Shown here: positions 33,389 through 46,170 of the stretch, one piece after another | Layout: every line of letters starts with the position of its first letter | Position numbering within the stretch: position 1 is the first letter of the stretch | Assembly: GCF_018446385.1 (NCBI RefSeq) | Contig: NC_056000.1 | Location: forward strand, 32,752,011-32,816,010 | DNA length: 64,000 nt | Source: Zingiber officinale | Taxonomy: Eukaryota; Streptophyta; Magnoliopsida; Zingiberales; Zingiberaceae | Reading direction: 5' to 3' | Notes under the pieces: model-generated | The model's database searches: none | Told to the model about the DNA's origin: nothing | Seen by the model: only the letters and a program-made list of their open reading frames with translations | Position numbers and translations under genes: made by a program

Positions 33389-35111
33389 TGTTGGGATCTT
33401 AGATGGCTAGAGGGGGGGGGGGGGGGGAATAGCCTCTTAAAAAACTTAAACACAAATTTCTACAAAGAAACTTGTTAGCACAGCGGAATTAGGAAACTAA
33501 AACAAAGAGGAAACAAGCACACTAACACACAGATTTACGAGGTTCGGGGATAACTTGCCCCTACTCCTCGGCGTGTCCGTAAGATGGACGACCCCTTGAT
33601 CTTCGCTAGATCGCACCCCGGATAAATTCCGGCTAAAGATCCTCCTTCTCGGTGGAGTAACCTCTCCACAAAGTCTCAAGAAATATATATGTTAAAGCAC
33701 AAGACTTACAGAGCTCGGTGGCAAACAAGAATGAACTAACGCTTACAACCACGCGAGGATCAGTGGAAACAGAGAACTCACAGATAGCAGTTTCTCACCC
33801 GAGAGCTCAAGAACTTAGCACACCTCAACGATCAACAGAACTTTTTTTTTCTTTTTTCTTGTTGTTCTTTCCTCTCGCTTTTCGCTTCTTAAGCCCCTGT
33901 TCTCTGCTGTCACGGATCGTGGTCAAACTGCACAGAATCATCGCTGCAGCCAATCCCTCTTCCTCCTTACCTGGTTCTCTAAACTCACACCAATGAAATC
34001 ACAGTCTTCACTGGTGTCTTCTGAGCTCGAACCAATCACCAGGAGTCAAGCGGATCGCAGCCAGATCACACCAGTAGCCGTTGATGCTTCAAATGCATCA
34101 TGCGCCGTGAATCACAGCAGAAAGGCCATTTGTCGTATTCCTCTTATGGACTTAATTTGAAATTAGGCTTGGAATGATACCTGTGATCCTGCAAACTCAA
34201 AAGCTAACAGCACGGAGGGTTACATCACATGAATCAGGCAGATCAAATGCAGTGGAGGAATCGCAGAAACAGCGAACAAATCTGATTGTGTGCGAATCGG
34301 TCACCAGACCGATCCATGGACCGATCAGGACATATCCTGATCGGTCCGCAGCTTGTCTGATCGGTCGTGGAGACCGGTGCAGTTGATCGGTCTCCACGAT
34401 TGATCCTGCCTTCTTCTCTTCGCAATATCATCTCCTGATCGGTCTCCAAGACCGATCAGTTACCTCGATGTGCTCGGTGTTTCTGATCGGTCTGGGACCG
34501 TCAGTTACTCGATGTGCTCTTGGTGTTTCTGATCGGTCACCGGACCGATCCATGAAACTTAGTTTCTTTGGATCGGTGCGGCCGATCCATCTTATGTATC
34601 CTTGGATCGGTCCGATCCAATGTACCATGGAATGTCCACTTAGGTCCCTCTGACCAATCCGGAGAACAAACTACCGAGCCCTCTCCGACTTCGTCCGGTC
34701 CGGAGAACGAGCTACCCCTCTCGACCTAGTCCGGAGAATGAGCTACCGAGCCCTCTCCGACCGTCGGGGTCAGAGCGAGCTGGGCCCTCTCGGCCTGGTC
34801 AGGAGGCAGCTGAGCCCTCTCCGACTTCGTCCGGTCCGGAGCGAGCTCAGGCCCTCTCCGACCTAGTTCGGAGAACGAGCTACCGAGCCCTCTCCGACTT
34901 CGTCAGGTCCAGAGAACGAGCTACCGAGTCCTCTATGACCTAGTCCGGAGAACGAGCTCTCTCCGACTTTGCGTGCCAAGTTTCCAACTTGGACTTTTCC
35001 CTTCCACTTGATCAACCTTGATCATTAATCAAACCGAGTTTAATTAACATCTGATACAAACTTAAATCCGTGTCAACATCAAAACAACAACCAGGTCAGA
35101 CTGTATCAACA
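33389..35111 (-). repeat. 3' LTR of the Copia element
   Basis: 1723 bp. It contains a long G run near 33410-33427 (much shorter in the partner LTR), a GATCGGTC/GACCGATC hairpin-rich block (about 34295-34620) and a repeat block built on GAGCCCTCTCCGAC and GGAGAACGAGCTACC (about 34640-34975). Confidence 0.92.
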
Positions 35112-35126
35112 ATCTCCCCCTTTTGT
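35112..35126 (-). promoter_or_regulatory. Polypurine tract of the Copia element
   Basis: The complement AAAAGGGGGAGAT directly precedes the 3' LTR. Confidence 0.85.
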
Positions 35127-35653
35127 TGTTTGACAACACGATTTAAGTTTAGATCAGAAATGTTCTTATTTTCATAATTTTAGGGGAATCAAGATCCTCC
35201 CCCTAAGATGGATACACCACTAAGTCAATAACGGGAATCAAGATCCTTCCCGTTATCTTTTCCCCTAAAATCAAGCCTTCATACATCTCTAAACTTAGGT
35301 ATCCTCTCCCCCTTTGTCAAACACCGAAAAGGTGCAAATGAGGTGACAAAACTCAAAAGGCTCCCCCTTAACCCATACTGTCTTTTTCTTAATGCACCTA
35401 GAGTTCCCTCTAAGTGTATTATATGACAGTAAGAAAGAGATAAGATACAATCAAGTCATGGCATAGGAATAGCATATTAATATGAACTGAAGCATAAGGA
35501 AAAGCAAGAAATAGACAAATGAATAGCAAAAATATATGAGTAGCATAAGTATCCAGGTCAGACAAAGATATCCAACAAATAGCATCCAAAACACAGACAG
35601 TCAAAGTGACAAACAGAATGTATCAATCAATGTCCTCAACACGAGGATCATCA

Positions 35654-36928
35654 TCATCTGCGGGAGGTACATAACCCTGAGGCGGCATGTTGGAGCTCGA
35701 AGGTGGATGGCCCGAGAAATGCTGCGGAGGTGGGTAGTTGGCCATCCAGCCCAGAAGCAGCTGCTGCGTCACCATCATAGCGCTGGTCGATCCGAACGCG
35801 CAATCCATGGAGCTCAGCAGCCAGTAGCTCATCGTGCCGATCGAAGCGGCTCTCCAGCTCCGCAATCTGCCATCGCAGGTCAGGGTCGGCCTCATCAGCA
35901 ACAGGAGGAGGAGCAGCAACCTGTCGAGGAAGTGCCCGTGGTAACTCTCCCAGACCTCTCCCATCCTTCCATCGAGCAGTCCCATTTTGTCCCAAGATAC
36001 CGGATTTGAAAAATGCCCGTTTCCCAAGTTTGCAATCCTGTCTGACCATCTTCACTATCCTACCCTTAGACACATCTATCAGAAGGGTCTCGAGCCAATC
36101 AGTAATTATATGCCCATAAGGCATATAAATAGTGGAGCCGCTAGGCTGAGTATATGAGATGATCGAAGAATAGATGCTCGACATGATATCAAAATCGAGA
36201 CGCCGACGCAAAACATAAAGCATCAGGCAGTGGTATGGTCGGATCTCTGCTAGAGGTTTGGATGTGATTGGAAGAAGACAGTTTGTGACTATCTTAAAAA
36301 GAATATAGTCAGGAGGAGATAGTCTCAGAGCCGCAAAAGTAGGAAACTCGACATCCAACTCATCCAGTCCATTCGGTCTAGGGTGTCCAAAGAAATACTC
36401 ATAGATAGCGTCAGGTGATACATCAAGTGGAGGAGGTAATGGGTCTGGTAAATCAGGATAAATGGGAAAAGGATCTCCTGAACACATTCGGCAACCTAGA
36501 TACCCAAAGAATTCTACGACGGAGAAATCGATAGTTCTCTTAGCAACTCTGGTTCTATAAGCACCATCAATGGCCTGATGAAGATTGTTGTAGAATTCAG
36601 ATACTAGGTCATAGTTGATGTCCCTTTCTAGGTAGACTAACGAGTCAAGTTTATAATAAGCCAGGGTTTCGGATACAGAGGGACAAAACTCATCCATGTA
36701 CTTTCGATCCACAGATCGACATGGGAGTAGCTTGAATGTCCTCTGTTGAAACGCTTGTTCAAACTGTCGGTTCGGGAATCTCGAAGAAGAGGAAGGTTGA
36801 GGTCGGGAGGGTGCCTGGGACTTGGATTTCTCAGCAGATGACTTAGACGTACCCTCACCGGCTGATTTCTTCCTAAATAGGTCAAAAATGGGACATGGTC
36901 GGGGCAAATGGGAGTCCACGGGAGCCAT
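35654..36928 (-). pseudogene. Accessory ORF downstream of pol in the Copia element
   Basis: A frame of about 424 codons in the sense orientation of the element, between RNase H and the 3' LTR, where SIRE-type elements carry an 'envelope-like' ORF. The sequence resembles the 'putative plant transposon protein' domain, with VSEFYNNLHQAIDGAYRTRV and RTIDFSVVEFFGYLG, preceded by a Ser/Pro/Lys-rich N-terminus and followed by a helical segment (WQIAELESRFDRHDELLAAE). I see no clear signal peptide or transmembrane helix, so an envelope role is not supported here. Domain assignment is by recall. Confidence 0.6.
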
Positions 36929-37182
36929 AGAGTCGAGAACCGAGACAACACACAGAGATACACTGTGAAAAGAAACTAAAATGCCAAAAATGAACAGATT
37001 TCAGGGAGAAAGGAAGTTACCTGGGCGCCATTTGAGGCTTTCGGAGAAGATGGAGAGAAGAGTCGGGACTGAGGAGTGGTTCGGCTAGGGTTTTCGGCGT
37101 GAAATGAGAGGACGAAGGATTGGGGGAAGTTAAAGAGGGTGATCAGATCATAAGATCGGACGGCTGTCCGAACAGGAGAAAT

Positions 37183-37432
37183 CCTGACCGATCAGGGAAC
37201 GTCCTGATCGGTCAGGGAGTGTCCTGATCGGTCGTGGAGACCGATCAGGGAACCTCCTGATCGGTCCCCGGACCGATCAGAGGTCGATCAGTAACTAGTG
37301 ATACGTGCCAGAACCCCTGATCGGTCTGCAGACCGATCAGATATCGAAGAGAGGTGGAACTCTCCTGATCGGTCGTAGAGACCGATCAGATATCATCCTG
37401 ATCGGTCCCTGGACCGATCAGTGTCTGATAAT
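37183..37432. repeat. GATCGGTC/GACCGATC hairpin cluster upstream of the accessory ORF
   Basis: About ten copies of CTGATCGGTC or its complement GACCGATCAG, many arranged head-to-head as short hairpins with 4-8 base loops. The cluster lies between pol and the accessory ORF and uses the same unit as the hairpin block of the LTRs. Confidence 0.9.
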
Positions 37433-38189
37433 CAGTGATTTTAGTCTCTGAAATTCGTATCGAAGGCTCTGAAACTTGGTTCAACAACTTCCAAGTTCAG
37501 AACCTAGGATCTGAAGAGCCCACAGATTATATTCAGTGATACCAATGAATATTTCCTAATGATGAGCTCTAATGATTTGGAATTATTTAGGGCTCGAAAG
37601 TTTCAGACACTTCATAACAAATGTGTTGAATCTCAAAGTTTCAAAACCAGAGAAGTTTGTTTTGTTTGTTTGCTGAAACTATGATCTATAGTGAACCAAG
37701 GTAATAAATCTGACTCAGGCTATCGGTTCAAAATATATCCTTGCTATGAGTAGTTACAAGTTTGTCAAAATATGTCAAAATTTCTTCACCAACTTGTCCT
37801 ATTTTCAATCAAAATCATGAAGGTATCAATCAAGGGTATCAATCAACACATCAACAAGGTTAGATGATTTCTAGACACAGGTCCAACCAAGATTTCTTGG
37901 TTGGAATATATGAGTAAGATCTAGGAGCCAAATACACATGAATTATGTAATGGCCTTCCCGATACTCAATTTTATGCCTCTTCAACCTAATTATTCAAGG
38001 GATGCATGATACATTTTGAATAATTTGGTTGATCCTAGCATCTCACCCCATATTTAGCAAACAAAAACAATTTGTTAAACCTTATAGTTTGTGTGAGATG
38101 TCCCCAAGTTGCCCAAATTAATTTCCCAATTTCTCTTGTAGTTTTAGTTGTCCTTATTGATCATGATGAAATCCTAATGGCCTATTGAG

Positions 38190-41100
38190 CCAAACACATC
38201 CCCAATTCTCTCCTTAAATGACTAAATTCATTTTTCGGAAGGGGTTTGGTGAAAATGTCGGCTAAGTTTGACTTTGACTCAACATATGTGAGTGCAATAT
38301 CTCCCCTAGCTACGTGATCTCTAATGAAGTGATGACACACTTCAATGTGTTTGGTCCTTGAATGATGGACTGGATTTTTCGTTAGGTTTATTGTGCTAAT
38401 GTTGTCACACAACACTTGCACTCCTTTATATGAAAGTCCATAATCTTCTAGAGTGTGAATCATCCACAACAATTGTGATACACTCTCTCCCATGGCAATG
38501 TATTCAGCCTCGGTCGTGGAGAGAGCAACACAATGTTGCTTCCAACTTGACCAACTAATCAACGATGAACCTAAAAATTGGCAACCCCCACTAGTGCTTT
38601 TCCGATCCAATTTGCACCCAGTATAATCGGAGTCGGTATAACCTATCAAGTCAAAAGACTCAGTACGAGGATACCAAAGACCTACTCTAATTGTGCCTTT
38701 AAGGTATCTCAGAATTCTCTTAACTGCAATTAAATGAGATTCCTTGGCACAGACTTGATATCTAGTGCACATGCTCACAGCAAAGAGTATGTCCGGTCGA
38801 CTAGCTGTGAGATATAGAAGACTACCGATCATGCTTCTATATTGCGTTAGATCAACTGGTTTCCCACTCTCATCATTGTCAAGACGAGTGTTTGTCGCTA
38901 TTGGAGTGGATACTTCCTTAGAGTCACTCATTTTGAATTTTTTGAGCATCTCTTGAGTGTATTTCGTCTGATGGACATAAATTCCATCTCGAGTTTGTTT
39001 GCTTTCAAGTCCAAGGAAGAATGTCAATTCTCCTACTAGACTCATCTCAAACTCACTTTCCATGTGAGAAATAAATTCATTCAAATAGTCCTTGTTATTT
39101 GAGCCACAAATTATGTCATCGACATACACTTGGGCTACAAAAATATTTTCACCATCTCTACGCAGAAATAGTGTTGGATCTATTTGACCTCTCACAAAAC
39201 CCTTTTCTAGTAGGTAAGTTGACAACCTTTCGTACCAAGCTCGAGGTGCTTGTTTAAGCCCATAAAGAACTTTCTTGAGCTTGTACACGTGGTTTGGAGC
39301 TTCGGTATTCACAAACCCTGGTGGTTGTTCAACATAGACCTCTTCTTTGATGAATCCGTTTAAGAAGGCCGATTTAACGTCCATTTGATAGAGCTTGAAA
39401 CCTCTATGTACAGCAAAAGCTAGCATTAAACGAATGGACTCTAATCGTGCCACGGGAGCATAAGTCTCATCATAATCGAGGCCTTCGACTTGACTATAGC
39501 CCTTGGCTACAAGTCTCGCCTTGTTTCTTACAACTTCTCCCTTTTGATTTAACTTATTTTTGAAGACCCATTTAGTTCCAATAATGGTGGTCTTCTAAGG
39601 TCTAGGAACTAAGTCTCACACTTGGCTCCTTTCAAATTGACCTAACTCATCTTGCATAGCTTGATCCAATCAGGATCGCGCAATGCCTCATCAACTAATT
39701 TTGGTTCAATCTATGAAATCAATGCGACTTCATTAGACTCATTTCTAAAGAATGACCTAGTCCTAACCCCTTGTTGGATGTCTCCCACAATTTGGTCTTG
39801 GGGATGACTAGTGGCTATCCTAGATTGTCTTGGTGTTGGTGGTGCCTCATGAATGATCTCACTAGGCACAGGCAAGGACTCAATATCAGGCAAAGGATCA
39901 GATTGAGTTCTTTGTTGCCTTTGCTCATCATCATCAGAGTCAACTTCGACTCTTTCTATGTTTCGATCATTCAAACTTAGCCTTCTAAGTTCAAATTGAA
40001 TTTCTCCTACATCCCTTGATTGATCATTTAAGTTAGGGATTTCTTCAAAAGCTACATCAGAGGACTCTTCAATCAATTTAGTCCTATTGTTGTAGACTCG
40101 ATAGGCTTTGCTGGTGAGCGAGTACCCGACCAGTATCCCTTCATCAGCCTTGGCCGAAAATTTTCCAAGATGGTCCTTGGTGTTCAAAATAAACACCTTA
40201 CAACCAAACACCCTAAGATGTTTAATTGTAGGGGGTTTTCCAAACCAAAGTTCATGGGGAGTCTTTCTTAAAAACCTATGTATCAGGATTCGGTTTTGCA
40301 TATAGCAAGCTGTATTTACAGCTTCAGCCCATAAGTAACTTGATAGTGAGTACTCATTGAGCATACTTCGTGCAGCCTCTTGTAAGATTCGGTTCTTTCT
40401 CTCCACAATCCTATTTTGCTGTGGGGTCCTTGGAGTAGAGAACTCATGCCTATATCCCTTTTCTTGACAGAATTCTAAAAACCTATGATTTTGAAATTCC
40501 CCACCATGATCACTTCTAATGGTTTTAATTGTTGTTGATTTTTCATTTTCAGTTCTTCTACAAAAGGAAATAAAAATATCTATGGTTTGATCCTTAGTTT
40601 TCAAAAAGAAGGTCCATGTATACCTAGTAAAGTCATCAATAATCACTAAACAGTATCTACTTCCATTTAATGAAATAACACTACTGCAATCAAACAAATC
40701 CATATGTAATAAGTCTAAGGCAGTAGTTGTACTTACAGCGCTTTTACCTTTATGAGGCGCTTTAGTTTGCTTACCCTTCTGACATGCATCACACAATTTG
40801 GTCTTTTGGTACTTGATGCTTGGTAAGCCTCGCACTAACCCTTTGTTGACCGACTTAGGATATTCTTCATGTTCACATGAGCCAACCTCCTATGCCAAAG
40901 CCACGATTCTTCTTCTTTTGACATAAAACACTTAGCAAGAGCATTAGTAGCACTTTTAAAAGAAACTTGATAAATGTTATCTACCCTTGTGCCTACTAGT
41001 ACCGTGTCAAGTGTGTCAATGTTTTTGACTAGACATTGACTCGAATGAAACTCAATTGTGTAACCCGTATCACACAATTGACTGACACTTAGGAGATTAA

Positions 41101-41317
41101 AAGTCATCCCCTTGACTAGAAGGACATTCTTGATTTGAAGATATTCGGATATATGAATGTCTCCAACCCCTATAACCTTAAGGCTACCATTATTACCAAA
41201 GGACACATTACCTCTATTTTTGTTTTGAATGGTAGAAAATAATAACTTGTCCCCGATCATGTGCTTGGAGGATCCACTATCAACAAACCAAGTTGATAGA
41301 CGCTCCCCCTTTACCAA
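38190..41317 (-). pseudogene. Copia protease, integrase, RT and RNase H region (fossil)
   Basis: In element order: protease with STWFVDSGSSKHM and a GAG-pre-integrase segment WLWHRRLAHVNMKN; integrase with HMDLFDCSSV, IRSDHGGEFQNHRF and TPQQNRIVERKNR; reverse transcriptase with [35 protein letters not shown] and [11 protein letters not shown]; RNase H with [25 protein letters not shown] and [14 protein letters not shown]. It is clearly recognisable over its full length but broken in a few places. Confidence 0.9.
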
Positions 41318-41399
41318 TGCCTACAAGACACGAAAGATAGATGTTTTAGGTACCCAAATCTTGGGACCTAATGCATCTACAATGAAAGACTTAGGCACT

Positions 41400-42943
41400 C
41401 ATGCCTTTGTTACCTTCTTCCTAGTCTCATGAACCCTAGAAACATGCGATCTATGAAATTGGGTTCTTGACACTAAAGAAATAAAGCTAGACTCCTTAAG
41501 TTGGTATCCTAATCCAGCCTTGTTGTAGACCGCCCTTTGAGCATTTAGAATCATGTCTAGGGTCTTAGAGCTAGTTGAGAATTTTTCAAGCATTTTCTTG
41601 AGTTTCTCAACCTCACCCTTCAAGGCCTTGTTCTCATCCTCAAGGACCTCTAGATGTAGGTCATCAACCTCATCTTCCCTAAGGGCCCTCAAGTTTTCTA
41701 CTTCTTCTTTTAATGATTTATTTTCTGTTTTTGATTTTTTAAGCAAGGTAGACAAATGTGTAATAGTCTTATAGCATTTTTCTAAGTGAGAAGAGGTTAC
41801 CTCTTCATCATCTGAAGATGATGAAGCCGCGGCTGAAGTGCTTGAGTCATCACTCTCGGACTCGGACTCCTCCCTTGTCATGAGTGCCAATTGCCGAGTA
41901 CTCTTCTCCTTCTTCTCTTCATCCTCCGATGAGCTTGAGGAAGATTCATCCCAAGTGGCCTTGAGAGCTTTCTTCTTCTTGGCTCTTTCCTCCTTCTTTT
42001 TGGCCCATTCCTCCTTCTTGAGTTTTGGACACTCACTCCGGTAGTGGCCTTTCTTGCTACACTCATAACATGTAACATTAGTCTTATCGATATTTTGATC
42101 ATTAGGTTTACCTTTTCCTTTGTATCTTCGGCTTCTTCTCATAATTCTCTTCACGAAGTTGGCCATCTCGCTTGATGATGATCCGCCTTCATCATCAGAC
42201 TCGGAGGAGGATGTAGATGAAGAAATCTCTTTCTCCTTCTTCTTTTCCCTCTTTCTTCTTCCATCCTTGTTCTTTGGTCCTGCAACTAAGGCAATACCTT
42301 TCTCTCTTTGACCTTTGTTAGCAAGTTCATGAAGTTCCATTTCACAAAAGAATTCGTCTAATTTAACAATGAAAAGATCCTTGGAAACCTTGTAGGCATC
42401 TACCATAGATGACCACAAGGCATTCCTTGGAAAGGCTTTAAGAGCGTACCTTACTAAATCGCGATTCTCCACGCGTTCATCTACGGAATGTAGACCATTG
42501 ATGATTTCCTTGAACCTCCCATGTAGTTCACTTGCCGTTTCGTTTTCCTTCATGGTGAGATTTTGTAGTTGATTCAAGAATAGGTCCCTCTTGGCTATCC
42601 GAGAATCTCGAGTTCCTTCTTGGAGCTCGATAAGCTTGTTCCATAAATCTTTTGCACTCGAGAATGGACCTACCTTGACGAGTTGGTCCTTGGCAATCCC
42701 ACATTGTAAGGTGACTACCGCCTTGGCATCGACTTGCCCTTTACGAGTTTGTTCGGTAGACCACCTTGATGAATCGAGTTCCTTACCTTCTTCGTCATTC
42801 GATGGTGTGAATCCTTCCTTGACCGAGAACCACATGGAGATATCAGTCTTGAGGTAATACTCCATGCGGCTCTTCCAATACTGAAAATCTGCTCCGTCGA
42901 AATAGGGAGGACGATTGGTGCTAAATCCTTCCTTCATAGTCAT
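41400..42943 (-). pseudogene. Copia gag region (fossil)
   Basis: Long SIRE-type gag: start MTMKEGFSTNRPPYFDGADF, core with KDLWNKLIELQEGT and LNQLQNLTMKENETASELHG, a Lys-rich stretch, a CCHC zinc knuckle (CYECSKKGHYRSEC), then Glu/Ser-rich DNA and a coiled coil (SLKEEVENLRALREDEVDDL). Confidence 0.88.
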
Positions 42944-42988
42944 CTTCTTTTGCTCTTTAGGGTGTTAATCCGAATGAAAGAGCGCCTT

Positions 42989-43000
42989 GCTCTGATACCA
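42989..43000 (-). promoter_or_regulatory. Primer-binding site (tRNA-iMet) of the Copia element
   Basis: The complement TGGTATCAGAGC is the classic plant initiator-methionine tRNA complement, 2 bp from the 5' LTR. Confidence 0.9.
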
Positions 43001-43002
43001 CT

Positions 43003-44751
43003 TGTTGGGATCTTAGATGGCTAGAGGGGGGGTGAATAGCCTCTTAAAAAACTTAAACACAAATTTCTACAAAGAAACTTATTAGCACAGCGGAATTAAG
43101 AAACTAAAACAGAGAGGAAACAAACACACTAACACACGGATTTACGAGGTTCGGGGATAACTTGCCCCTACTCCTCGGCATGTCCGTAAGGTGGACGACC
43201 CCTTGATCTTCGGTAGATCGCACCCCGGATAAATTCCGGCTAAAGATCCTCCTTCTCGGTGGAGTAACCTCTCCATAAAGTCTCAAGAAATATATATGTT
43301 AAAGCACAAGACTTACAGAGCTCGGTGGCAAACAAGAATGAACTAACGCTTACAACCACGCGAGGATCAGTGGAAACAGAGAACTCACAGATAGCAGTTT
43401 CTCACCCGAGAGCTCAAGAACTTAGCACACCTCAACGATCAACAGAACATTTTTCTTTTCACTTTCTTTTTTTCTTGTTGTTCTTTCCTCTCGCTTTTTA
43501 CTGCTTCTTAAGCCCCTGTTCTCTGCTGTCACGGATCGTGGTCAAACTGCACAGAATCATCGCTGCAGCCAATCCCTCTTCCTCCTTACCTGGTTCTCTA
43601 AACTCACACCAATGAAATCACAGTCTTCACTGGTGTCTTCTGAGCTCGAACCAATCACCAGGAGTCAAGCGGATCGCAGCCAGATCACACCAGTAGCCGT
43701 TGATGCTTCAAATGCACCATGCGCCGCGAATCACAGCAGAAAGGTCATTTGTCGTATTCCTCTTATGGACTTAATTTGAAATTAGGCTTGGAATGATACC
43801 TGTGATCCTGCAAACTCAAAAGCTAACAGCACAGAGGGTTACATCACATGAATCAGGCAGATCAAATGCAGTGGAGGAATCGCAGAAACAGCGAACAAAT
43901 CTGATTGTGTGTGGATCGGTCACCAGACCGATCCATGGACCGATCAGGACATATCCTGATCAGTCCGCAGCTTGTCTGATCGGTCGTGGAGACCGATCGG
44001 GCCGCAGTGGAGTCTCCACGACCGATCCCCGCCTTCTTCTCTTCGCAATATCATCTCCCGATCGGTCTCCAAGACCGATCAGATTACTCGATGTGCTCTT
44101 GAGTGTTTCTGATCGGTTCTGACCGATCAGTTACACTCGATGTGCTCTTGAGTGTTTCTGATCGGTCACCGGCCGATCCATGAAACTTAGTTTCCTGGAT
44201 CGGTCCGGCCGATCCAGCATCTTATGTATCCGGATCGGTCTCCGCCGATCCAATGTACCATGGAATGTCCACTTAGGTCCCTCTCGACCTAATCAGGAGA
44301 ACAAACTACCGAGCCCTCTCGGGCTTGTGGGTCCGGAGAGCGAGCTCTGAGCCCTCTCGGCCTAGTCAGGAGAACGAGCTACCGAGCCCTCTCCGTCGGT
44401 CCGGAGAATGAGCTCACAGGCCTCTCGGCCTGGTCAGGAGGCAGGCTGAGCCCTCTCCGACTTCGTCCGGTCTAGAGAACGAGCTACCGAGCCCTCTCCG
44501 ACCTAGTCCGGAGAACGAGCTACCGAGCCCTCTCCGACTTCGTCAAGTCCAGAGAACGAGCTACCGAGCCCTCTCTGACCTAGTCCGGAGAACGAGCTCT
44601 CTCCGACTTTGCGTGCCATGTTTCCAACTTGGACTTTTCCCTTCCACTTGATAAACCTTGATCATTAATCAAACCGAGTTTAATTAACATCTGATACAAA
44701 CTTAAATCCGTGTCAATATCAAAACAACAGTCAGGTCAGACTGTATCAACA
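43003..44751 (-). repeat. 5' LTR of the Copia element
   Basis: 1749 bp, collinear with the 3' LTR including the hairpin block (about 43913-44255) and the GAGCCCTCTC repeat block (about 44275-44610). Confidence 0.92.
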
Positions 44752-44756
44752 GACAT

Positions 44757-45287
44757 GTCATACAAGTGAAACCAAAATAAACATCCCGCACATAGTGCGG
44801 AAGGTATTTGGTGTGAACTGTTGAAGTGGGATATTAAAATAGCAACCTATTTTAGAAATGAACGGGGGATTAGAAAGCTTTAACCGGCTAAGATTTAATT
44901 TTTAAAGAAAGTAACAAAGCCCGAGGGTAGGCAATGAGGGCGAGCTTGGGGGTCAGGATACGAATATGATAGTTTTTAGAGATTTCAAAAGAGAGATGAA
45001 GCAATTCTCTGTCATTGTTATCAAAATTTAAGCGAGTAGAGGTGTAACAAGAAGCAAAGGATTCTTGAGCTATGGGGAAATGTAGGGAAAACAAAGAAGA
45101 ATTAGAGGAAGAACTTACTTACGCAGATCATAAGCAGGGGATGTTTGTTGAAAGAAATCGCCAGGAGAGAAGATAAGAGAAGACGTGGCGCAGATAATTT
45201 TCTTCTATGTCGTATAGGGTTTTTAAGTGCAGGACATGAGAGATTTTCCAATCTCAATCATTCAATCAAAATAGTCTACTCACTAAT
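44757..45287. other. Older transposon-derived DNA right of the Copia element
   Basis: It shares style with 33010-33388 (the other side of the insertion), so the Copia element probably split an older element. No gene is supported. Confidence 0.4.
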
Positions 45288-46170
45288 TGTAAGTATCTCG
45301 TGGTAATTTTGATATAGTCAACTGAATTAAGTTAGGCCATGTTTGTATTTGATGTCTTGTGTATAAGCGTGCAGGAGCTTAGGAACACAGGCTAGCTAGT
45401 GAGAATGATGGTACAAGTAGAGAGTCGATGGATTCGATGCATCCGAAGGATAAGGTGTTGCGAAAGGTACACCAGTGGACGAGAAGGACATGCACGACAT
45501 TCGAGAGACAAGAAGCCAAGGAGGAAGTATGCTTGAGGAGAAAGTCGGAGTTAGGTTCAGGTGAGTTCAACTTCGGTTAGTCGGAGCTTCGCCTACACAA
45601 ACAAGATCAACTTAAAGGTCGATCTATTTCATGGAAGGCGCTTGGAGGCGCTCTTGCGTCTTCATATGGAAGGCTGATCTACTTCATAGAAGGCGCCTCC
45701 AATGGCTTAGAAGGCATCTCACATTAACAGTGCGAAGATGCCTTCCAGCCACTTGAGGGCGTCTGCAATAGCCGTTAGCTGAAGATAAAACTTTATCTTC
45801 AGCAGATAAAACTGATCTTCTTGGAAGCGCCTTGGACTTCCTTGGAGGTGCCTCCAAGCAACGAATAAATTTTTTCAGGGACTATAAAAAGACCCCTAGA
45901 ATCAGGAATTTAATAACTAGCTGTCAACATCTATAAGAAGTTACTCTACTTTTAATAAAGGAGTTTTTCTAATGGAGCATTTTTAAAGTCTTGGATTAAC
46001 AACCACTTAAGTTATAACCAAGTAATTCCTCGTCTCTTCTTACTTTTAGTTGTTTAGTTTATTTTTATTTAAATTAATTGCGATTACTAATCAAAGTTCA
46101 AAGAACGAGAAAGGAGTTATTTTATTCTGCAGGTAATTCACCCCCTCTTGTCGGCTACATGGGACCAACA
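45288..46170 (+). repeat. Solo-LTR-like block (Copia type), about 880 bp
   Basis: It begins near TGTAAGTATCTCG and ends in CATGGGACCAACA. It contains a TATA-like GACTATAAAAAGACC near 45880 and 'ggcgcctcc' repeats. No coding DNA is attached on either side. The ends are approximate and no clean target duplication was found. It is an old, decayed fossil. Confidence 0.5.

Larger units (their letters stand above)
33389..44751 (-). mobile_element. Ty1/Copia LTR retrotransposon fossil, SIRE/Maximus type, 11.4 kb
   Basis: Transcribed on minus. The 5' LTR is 43003-44751 and the 3' LTR 33389-35111, with TGTTGGGATC...TGTATCAACA ends and a 5-bp target duplication GACAT (33384-33388, 44752-44756). An initiator-Met tRNA primer site (complement TGGTATCAGAGC) lies 2 bp inside the 5' LTR. 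Order gag, protease, integrase, reverse transcriptase, RNase H is Copia. The large gag, overall length and extra ORF after pol fit the SIRE/Maximus lineage. It is structurally whole but with several breaks. LTRs differ at about nine of the first 250 bp (about 3-4%), suggesting an insertion somewhat older than the Gypsy copy, perhaps 1-1.5 million years. Confidence 0.93.

Noticed and set aside
35536-36009. 157-codon + frame
   Set aside because: Antisense to the accessory ORF of the Copia element; no independent signal.
44888-45570. Short minus frames right of the Copia element
   Set aside because: They lie in decayed LTR-type DNA and match no domain.
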